Below are positions 59,301 through 64,000 of a stretch of DNA of 64,000 nt, one piece after another; the first letter of the stretch is position 1; each line of letters begins with the position of its first letter. Source of the DNA: DYKG01 sp964596185 (lineage in GTDB: Bacteria; Muiribacteriota; Ozemobacteria; Ozemobacterales; Ozemobacteraceae); NCBI GenBank assembly GCA_964596185.1, contig CAZQUE010000016.1, positions 1-64,000 of the forward strand. The letters are read 5' to 3'. Under the pieces are notes generated by a model. It saw nothing but the letters and a program-made list of their open reading frames with translations, did not search any database and was not told the DNA's origin. The position numbers and the translations under genes were made by a program.

Positions 59301-62160
59301 GTCGACAGCCCTGAGTTTCAAGCATAATTTTGATTTCTTCTGAACAAATAATGGGTTCAGCTGATGAATGGCGACTTAGAGCTTCAAGCTGAGCTGCTTT
59401 TTTCAGGGGAATACCGAGTATGGCATAGTCAAGTCTTGAATCGGGGTCACCGATAAGTCCCGCGGTGAAATTGCCAAAGTCCAGGCCGATACCGATGCGA
59501 TACTCAAAAAGATTGATTTCCCGGCGACGCTGCATGATTTTTTCCAGGCGGGCGAGCATCTTCCGGCAGGCTCTGGCAGCACGCAAAGAGGTCATTTCAG
59601 GGGTTTCGCCGTCGTGCAATTCAAAAACGGCTTCGATGGCGTCGCCGATAAACTTGTAGATTTTTCCGCCCTCGGAGGTTATGGCCATCGCCATTTCGGC
59701 GAAGTGACCATTGAGCATCGAGGTTATCTGTTCGGGTGGGTATTCTTCAGAGATGCTGGTGAAGCTGCGAATGTCGGTTACCAGAGCAACGCCAGTGAAA
59801 TTTCGACAGGAGCTGGGCCCCTCTTGCTTATTTGAGGAGTTGATCGCGTCGAGAACCTGATCGGAAAGAACTGCGGCCAGTTGCTTTCTTTCGCGCAGGC
59901 CGGTCAGCATATTAGCGATTTCATGGCCAAGAATGCCGAATTCATCGCTGCGTTCGAGAAGTCCTGGGACGGGATCGAAATTCTCGCCGGCGATTCTTTC
60001 AACGGCTCTGGTGGTGAGATTTATCGGGCCAATGATACGCAAATAAAGAATATAAGACAGAAACAGTGCTACAGCGAAGCAGAAGAGCATGATGAAAAGG
60101 TTGTAAATGCGCATGGAGCGATATTGTTGATAGAGGTTTTCGGTTCGGGCAAAACTGGCGAAGATGACTCCGGGAAAGTTTTTCGAGATTTCAACCTGAA
60201 CCAGGGTGTTTCGATCTGTAACAGACGCCTGGTCAGGGTTTTCTTCGGCAGCCAGGATTTTTTTTCGCAGAAATTCTTTAGCCTGGGCATCGCAGTTTTC
60301 AGAAAACAGCCATTTTTCATCTTCTTCACGCTCAGCCGGTAGAAAAGCCGCATTCATAGTTGTTGGATACTCTTTGTGCAGAGCTTTCATCGCCGAGGAA
60401 AACACCAGCTCATAATTAGTTTTCAACGAGAAAAACAGTTGCAGGGAAAAGCCTTTATCGGTCTGCAGGTAGTAATCCTGGAGAAAGCCGAAACGTTCAT
60501 TGCCGGCGTCGAGCCAGATCGCTTCGCCTCTGCGTTTATCGAGTTCTTTGCGGAAATCGCGATTCATGATCATTTCATAAATGATCGAGTAGCTCTTCAT
60601 ATCAGCAGAAACATCGGCCTCTGGCAGTTTAAAACTACGGTTCTTTTTTAGCATTGCCGCCTGCAGATTTTCAAACAGCGGCGAATGACAAAATGATGCC
60701 AGATAATCGATTGAAAGTTGCAGAGCGCGCGAGAAGCGGCGGCTGGCTTTTTTTCCGCTGACATCGATTACATCGACTCCCGCCAGAACCAGAGGCTCGT
60801 CGGCATTGATAAAGAATTGCCTGATGCCGCTGATTACTTTCTCGGGTTCATTTTGCCAATGAGCGAAAACTGACGAGGTTTGGCGGTCATCGAGAAATTC
60901 ATAAAATCTTTTAAAATATTTGCTTTCGATGCTTTGTTGCTGCAACTCGAGTTTTAATGTGCAAGCGCGGGTTTCGTTGTCGACACGATAGATTTCAGAT
61001 TTGAGCCAGGACTCGGAATAAAAATGCGAAATGGCCACCGACATGGCAATGGGAACGAGAACGGCAAAGGCAATAACCGACAAAAACCGGCTTCGCAAAG
61101 ATATTTGCGGCCATTTTCCAAAAATCAGACGGCTTGATAGAAGCAGAAATCCGGCTGCAAAAGCGAAAAGATTGCCAAAAAACAGCCAGACCGGATTCTT
61201 CGCAACTGCCGATCGGTCGGCCAGATAAACCGCCAGCCATTCTCTATCGGGAATTTGACGCGAATATAAAGTCTTTTGCCCGATCGACATGGCGTTAGGC
61301 AATCCCTGACTCGCCAGGGCCGTGTAGGTATCCAGCCCCCTCTTCAAATCAGTCTTGATCCTTTTAAAATCGCGGTTTTTGGCCAGTTCGGCGGTAAGAA
61401 TATCCGCTGCCGAAGATTTAAAAAGCCTGATGAAGCCGGCGTTCGGTTGGCCATTCTGACAAATCGACCTGCTGAGAACGAATTTTTCAAGTTCCGGGGA
61501 ATTTTCGAGAATCCAGAACCAGGCCTTGATTTCGCCATTTTTGGCTTTCCAGTAGTCCCAGACGAAAAATGCCGGTCGATGATTGATAATGGTCGGAAAG
61601 GGCCGGCCGCAAAAAAGTCGGGCGACATCTTCGGGAATCATGCGTGGCCCGAAAAGGTGGGCAAACATTTTCCGGCTGGTTTTTTCTTTAAGATCGGGCA
61701 TTTCTCGACCTTCAGCCAGACCGAGCAACAGGGCGAAAAGATTTGTTAACTGAGCTTTGCCAAATTGTCCACCCGCGAGATATTTCGGAATATTGCTACG
61801 GCCGTTTTTTTCTTCGAGCAGATAAAAATCTGACTTTAGGCTGATCCCGATTCGCTTCGCCGGCTGCAGGATTCTTTCATCGATGGTCTTTTGGGCTGTC
61901 GTCTGGTTGAACTGAGCTTTTAGCGCTTCTTTAACTTTTGCGGCCACTTTCTTTACAAAAGCATCGGCATCGGCATCTCTGATCATGGCCTCAAGCCGGG
62001 CATCGATGCGGTTGCCATGTTCGAATTCGGCGAATTTTTCCTGACGAATCTGATCGACGCGGGCACCAATATTGACAATTAAAATTGGCAGCAGAAACAG
62101 GGCAAGGGAAAAAAGGCCGATTGTCGGCTTCAGCAACAGATTTTGCAGTTTTTTGAACAA
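56311..62160 (-). CDS. double receptor adenylyl cyclase with two complementary class III domains
   Basis: 1949 residues, two similar halves. Each half has a first helix (15-33; 1003-1025), an extracytoplasmic region, two helices (325-346 and 357-379; 1319-1340 and 1351-1372), a second extracytoplasmic region, a last helix (686-708; 1674-1698), HAMP and a class III cyclase domain (about 788-950; about 1779-1949). Domain 1 keeps metal ligands D796 and D840 but has K920 and Q924 where the transition-state Asn and Arg belong. Domain 2 has N1787 and G1827 in place of the Asp pair but keeps N1892 and R1896, plus K1823 and D1883, the adenine-type pair. One composite cAMP-forming site is inferred. 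The TTG start has only a weak upstream GAGACGG. No partner gene is adjacent. Confidence 0.85.
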   Translation of the reverse strand: MFKKLQNLLLKPTIGLFSLALFLLPILIVNIGARVDQIRQEKFAEFEHGNRIDARLEAMIRDADADAFVKKVAAKVKEALKAQFNQTTAQKTIDERILQPAKRIGISLKSDFYLLEEKNGRSNIPKYLAGGQFGKAQLTNLFALLLGLAEGREMPDLKEKTSRKMFAHLFGPRMIPEDVARLFCGRPFPTIINHRPAFFVWDYWKAKNGEIKAWFWILENSPELEKFVLSRSICQNGQPNAGFIRLFKSSAADILTAELAKNRDFKRIKTDLKRGLDTYTALASQGLPNAMSIGQKTLYSRQIPDREWLAVYLADRSAVAKNPVWLFFGNLFAFAAGFLLLSSRLIFGKWPQISLRSRFLSVIAFAVLVPIAMSVAISHFYSESWLKSEIYRVDNETRACTLKLELQQQSIESKYFKRFYEFLDDRQTSSVFAHWQNEPEKVISGIRQFFINADEPLVLAGVDVIDVSGKKASRRFSRALQLSIDYLASFCHSPLFENLQAAMLKKNRSFKLPEADVSADMKSYSIIYEMIMNRDFRKELDKRRGEAIWLDAGNERFGFLQDYYLQTDKGFSLQLFFSLKTNYELVFSSAMKALHKEYPTTMNAAFLPAEREEDEKWLFSENCDAQAKEFLRKKILAAEENPDQASVTDRNTLVQVEISKNFPGVIFASFARTENLYQQYRSMRIYNLFIMLFCFAVALFLSYILYLRIIGPINLTTRAVERIAGENFDPVPGLLERSDEFGILGHEIANMLTGLRERKQLAAVLSDQVLDAINSSNKQEGPSSCRNFTGVALVTDIRSFTSISEEYPPEQITSMLNGHFAEMAMAITSEGGKIYKFIGDAIEAVFELHDGETPEMTSLRAARACRKMLARLEKIMQRRREINLFEYRIGIGLDFGNFTAGLIGDPDSRLDYAILGIPLKKAAQLEALSRHSSAEPIICSEEIKIMLETQGCRLGQLHFDHGKGWKLLEIPDENSMNESLAQIGPAAENEKWQRLPGSGISRNAFFAAGLLVIALAAFNLHAFIGNLAKNVDAEKSAAARKFALSMAQLLQHENAALFLSESFLCREAEKIGNDLLLCPDKQLPEYRQKIEENFARKGFSFERLAMCRSRQEMMKPFLLNGFAPEDHRGLHDLLQTLDRQSRTFAGKKSSFDFLLQIRNPSLEAVIEKCFGLRTDIGFLHDEMTFRNFPFSIDNQEKVFFWAPLFRIDPEVFRPRTADGAYPLFEFPASRQWDTTGVMMARFSLDDCLPALLKEIQALNSISGGYLEIFGVNDERKIPAGPESSSKNLDLLFKHDFELRGQRYRADFYRQKESQAWAFPLRTIVWVIFLAFAWLWHSTVFHGAGFAVSLRKQLSVAILVGIIVPASFVFLAVEGFQNIELQNLQQEELQKINRKLEAVERLQYLFQPFLADRLAFISRNTGLQNLVKAKNDGANALIEKYLSRNIAELEAGAPVPVEIGQAVILRRDGVCIGKEPDPGQDGSSNSIAEGVSRIIFNSILDVPNPAPLAQQAKDEMILESFVHVYRSMFGEKIMAELFSSLWRPVVQNAISSCITVLSLPVPGLDNPDYLAVWTAVLTDQRAMLRAAATFSPDSIPVFAEVQIKMGHASYPNRKRRANLSEKILRWVGHTGQHLEFAAPYAGDELMVVGQIGRIHPKTLLTAFSSLTKIKRELNGSILLAMLVLAIGTIIAYVMVLAIAQNLIEPVRKMIFQTRSLREQSYNLEIETVYEDELSRLCHAFNNMAKMIKEKSLLKSLVSQQAGDLLADAGQHQKARQGFKTRRIIVFINLITANNLINSQNFHEFSDEMGRICRAVIDCGGDIDKIIGGKMLAFFPQNQEKSISGFLQMVEELKKIEKSSSTRIFVGAHAGEVIAGLLGVGDQCDFTMIGDSVNTAARVQAVAEDLHNDSALFSSGVLALLPARVSVKKVGSINLKGKKEAFDLFSFEKVM

Positions 62161-62202
62161 GATTGCCGTCTCACAGACAAAATTAGATTCGGCAACAATT
62201 TA

Positions 62203-62251
62203 ACACAAAATCAGGCGGTAAACCCAATTCGTCTTTGGGAATACCGCCTGA
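62203..62251 (-). terminator. intrinsic terminator of the HD-lyase chimera gene
   Basis: TCAGGCGGTA (62211-62220) pairs with TACCGCCTGA (62242-62251); an inner CCCAA/TTGGG stem extends the hairpin. The A-run at 62207-62210 reads as TTTT on the minus strand. Confidence 0.82.
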
Positions 62252-62277
62252 CTATTTCAAAAAGCGCTGGCAGCCAA

Positions 62278-63051
62278 TTATTTCATGAATTTTCGGGCAA
62301 TCGTCTGATATGCATCGCGAAAGGGCACACCGCTCTGAACCAGCCTGTATGCTTCTTCGGTGGCAAAAAGCTCAGCCGTCATTGCGGCCGCACATTTATC
62401 GGTATTGACTTCGAGGTTCTCGAAAAGCAGTCTGGCAATTTGCAGGGTCTGCAAAGTGACGGCAAAAGCTTTGATCAGCGGCTCTTTGGTTATCTGAATA
62501 TCGCGGTTATAGCCGGAAATAAGGTTTGCCGTGCAACTTTTGATACTCTGTTCATATCCGGCGACTTCGTGAAGCTTTGCCCGCATCAGCTCAAGAACAT
62601 CGGGATTCTTTTTTTGCGGCATAATTGAGCTTCCGGTCTGAAATTCGTCAGGCATTTTGAAGAAATCGAGTTCCGGTTGGGTAAAAACGATAAGGTCGGT
62701 AGCGATGCGGGAAAGATCCATGTTTTCTGCGTTATCAGCCAGTTTCACCACTTTTGCAATAGGGTTCGCCGCTGCCCGATGTGCTGCTTCGATGCGAGTT
62801 TCACCCTTTTTCTTGGTCAAAGAATCGACGGCTTCGATCACTTCTTTGGAAAAACCTTCTCTGGCAAGGTCTTCAAGAGTTACTGGCGAATCCTCAACAA
62901 CATCATGCAAAATGGCTGCAATTCTTTCATTCTCGATTTGCACACGAAGCATAACCCTAATCGGATGAAGAATGTATGGCTCACCCGCTTTGTCGGTCTG
63001 GCCGGCATGGGCCTGAGCAGCAATCTGAATTGCTTTTTCCAGTGTCGACAT
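62278..63051 (-). CDS. HD-domain phosphohydrolase fused to a fragment of argininosuccinate lyase
   Basis: 257 residues. Residues 1-117 are an HD domain of the RelA/SpoT-hydrolase-like type: HPIRVML near 29-35, ILHDVVEDS with H49-D50, and KLADNAENMDLSRIA ending at A117. From LSRIA on, the sequence is argininosuccinate lyase: IATDLIVFTQPELDFF, the flexible catalytic loop GSSIMPQKKNP (140-150) and YNRDIQITKEPL. The N-terminal half of the lyase, with its other catalytic residues, and its last 60 or so residues are absent. Argininosuccinate lyase activity alone is not expected. A strong terminator follows. Confidence 0.8.
   Translation of the reverse strand: MSTLEKAIQIAAQAHAGQTDKAGEPYILHPIRVMLRVQIENERIAAILHDVVEDSPVTLEDLAREGFSKEVIEAVDSLTKKKGETRIEAAHRAAANPIAKVVKLADNAENMDLSRIATDLIVFTQPELDFFKMPDEFQTGSSIMPQKKNPDVLELMRAKLHEVAGYEQSIKSCTANLISGYNRDIQITKEPLIKAFAVTLQTLQIARLLFENLEVNTDKCAAAMTAELFATEEAYRLVQSGVPFRDAYQTIARKFMK
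62701..62715 (-). other. fusion junction between HD and lyase sequences
   Basis: The five codons for L-S-R-I-A (residues 113-117) fit both families: HD proteins of this type run NMDLSRIA and argininosuccinate lyases run HLSR-(I/L)-A before the catalytic loop. The switch from one family to the other happens within this segment. Confidence 0.7.
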
Positions 63052-63151
63052 TTTGTTTGCTCCGTTTCTTAAAAAATCTTCAATCTGTAACCCATAAAAA
63101 AGATCAGAAAATCAATTTACTATAAAATAAACAGAGTTACACGATAGGAAC

Positions 63152-63178
63152 AAAAAATCGGCCTGTGGGGAAGCCCCA
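63152..63178 (-). terminator. weak candidate terminator
   Basis: TGGGG (63166-63170) and CCCCA (63174-63178) form a short stem; an A-run at 63152-63157 reads as T on the minus strand but lies about 8 nt from it. It would end the leftward membrane-protein gene. Confidence 0.3.
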
Positions 63179-63201
63179 TAAGAGATTTTTTACTTCGCCT
63201 T

Positions 63202-63999
63202 TCATAGAAAAAAATAAAGGCCCATGGAGTAGATCGCCATGGTTATCAGGCCTGTTAAAACTCCAACCTTCCAGCGAAAGGCCCAGGAATGCCGAAAGAC
63301 AGCATCATCAGGGCGTGTTTCCCGAATTTTCAGGCGTTTTTGCAGAAGTTTCACCTTTTCTCTGTCCGCTGCGTTATCAAGCGTCCAAAGAAAGGGTATC
63401 CCGACATTGTTAGAAAGAATGAGGACCCAGCGATAGGTTTTAACCTTACGGTATTTTCCCAGGGTAAAACTTCTATAGGAAGCAAGCCCCTGAAAATCAT
63501 GCAGGCTTCCCCGAGCGTTGAAAAAACTCAAGAGCGGCAGTGGCAGAGCAGAGAAGAAGAAAGTTTCATCGTGCAGATTGAATATCAAACGATAGCGGAG
63601 AAGTGGCCTGTGAGTTGTGTAGAAAGAAACAGCAGTGCCCAGGACTAACGCTGCAATTGGAATAGAAAAGATTCCAAGGGAGTTTTGATAGACCAGGAGA
63701 GTCGTAAGTGAGATAAGTGGCAGTCCCAGAAGAATTCCAACGACCAGATCAAAGATTGATTTTTTTGTGAGGTCATCCGGGAGTGAGCAAAGGCCGTATC
63801 CCATAGGCTTGAAACCAGCGGTTGATGCTTGAATTCTCCAAATGGTTTCTTTTAATCTTCGGGCATTCAGCGGATCAACTTCGCAGAACGGGTTAGCAAC
63901 ATCAAGCCAGGTGCGGGAGAGATAAGATGTTGGCAAGAGCATTTGCTCATCTAGTAGCGGCAGTGAGGAGCACTGTTTTATCTTCTGTAGATCTTTCAA
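63202..63999 (-). CDS. hypothetical membrane protein, 5' end outside the window
   Basis: 265 codons are visible; a TTG at 63999 is at the window edge, so the true start may lie beyond it. Helices appear at about residues 83-103, 107-127 and near the C-terminus (about 244-264). Between them is a soluble domain with patterns such as HDETFFFSALPLP and DFQGLASYRSFTLGKYRKVKTY. I do not recognise the family. Orientation matches the neighbouring HD-lyase gene downstream, 150 bp away. Confidence 0.6.
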   Translation of the reverse strand: MKDLQKIKQCSSLPLLDEQMLLPTSYLSRTWLDVANPFCEVDPLNARRLKETIWRIQASTAGFKPMGYGLCSLPDDLTKKSIFDLVVGILLGLPLISLTTLLVYQNSLGIFSIPIAALVLGTAVSFYTTHRPLLRYRLIFNLHDETFFFSALPLPLLSFFNARGSLHDFQGLASYRSFTLGKYRKVKTYRWVLILSNNVGIPFLWTLDNAADREKVKLLQKRLKIRETRPDDAVFRHSWAFRWKVGVLTGLITMAIYSMGLYFFL

Positions 64000-64000
64000 G

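Noticed and set aside
54227..62160. The adjacent secreted metallopeptidase as a partner or activator of the receptor cyclase
   Set aside because: They share a strand but have 137 bp between them and no overlapping signals; co-orientation alone is not evidence.

Overview
The window reads as chromosome of a Gram-negative-type (diderm), largely anaerobic bacterium of moderate GC content. The evidence is a complete six-gene Rnf complex, a B12-dependent class II ribonucleotide reductase, B12/radical-SAM chemistry, an outer-envelope style lipoprotein, an AMIN-domain amidase, L/F-tRNA-protein transferase and many signal peptides. There is no phage, insertion sequence, CRISPR array, rRNA or tRNA that I can support. 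The domain mix (giant sensory proteins, putative-Ig lipoprotein, DUF4340/GldG-type ABC system, several TTG starts backed by ribosome binding sites) suggests an uncultured deep lineage, for example Candidatus Riflebacteria or a relative. That placement is a guess from gene style and not a phylogeny.

Layout. 0-8.4 kb: a ureide/purine-catabolism type set (SsnA aminohydrolase, YgeW knotted carbamoyltransferase, YgeY hydrolase, carbamate kinase, an unusual fold-II PLP enzyme) arranged around a divergent promoter, with a secreted TlpA thioredoxin inserted. 8.4-13.1 kb: a GldA/F/G-like ABC export operon with a DUF4340 protein. 13.2-22.8 kb: one long rightward run of two glycosyltransferases, a GAF plus degenerate-GGDEF protein, metG, tatD, aroB and nrdJ. 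22.9-25.5 kb: a secreted ComEC-like metallo-beta-lactamase-fold protein with fibronectin domain. 25.8-30.3 kb: leftward aat, LysM amidase and chemotaxis receptor. 30.4-37.6 kb: rnfCDGEAB, a divergent PlsY-like acyltransferase, a small secreted protein and an RseC homologue. 37.6-38.5 kb: a gene-free, T-rich, hairpin-rich stretch. 38.5-48.5 kb: secreted and envelope proteins, including a lipoprotein with four Ig-like repeats and a predicted seven-bladed propeller, and a gamma-glutamyltransferase fused to a transglutaminase-like domain. 48.4-51.5 kb: pdxST with a divergent MocR-type regulator. 51.5-54.2 kb: B12 radical SAM protein, FmdB zinc ribbon, YgjP-type peptidase. 54.2-64 kb: a secreted zinc metallopeptidase, a 1949-residue double receptor cyclase, an HD/argininosuccinate-lyase chimera and a truncated membrane protein at the edge.

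The most striking item is the 1949-residue protein (56311-62160, minus strand). It consists of two similar receptor cassettes in tandem, each with transmembrane helices, two extracytoplasmic regions, a HAMP and a class III cyclase domain. The first cyclase domain keeps both metal-binding Asp residues but has lost the transition-state Asn and Arg. The second has lost both Asp residues but keeps Asn, Arg and the Lys/Asp adenine-specifying pair. Together they would make one composite active site, the same division of labour as C1 and C2 of animal transmembrane adenylyl cyclases, in a single bacterial polypeptide. The second surprise is 62278-63051, where an HD phosphohydrolase domain is joined in frame to an internal piece of argininosuccinate lyase exactly at a five-residue motif found in both parent families.
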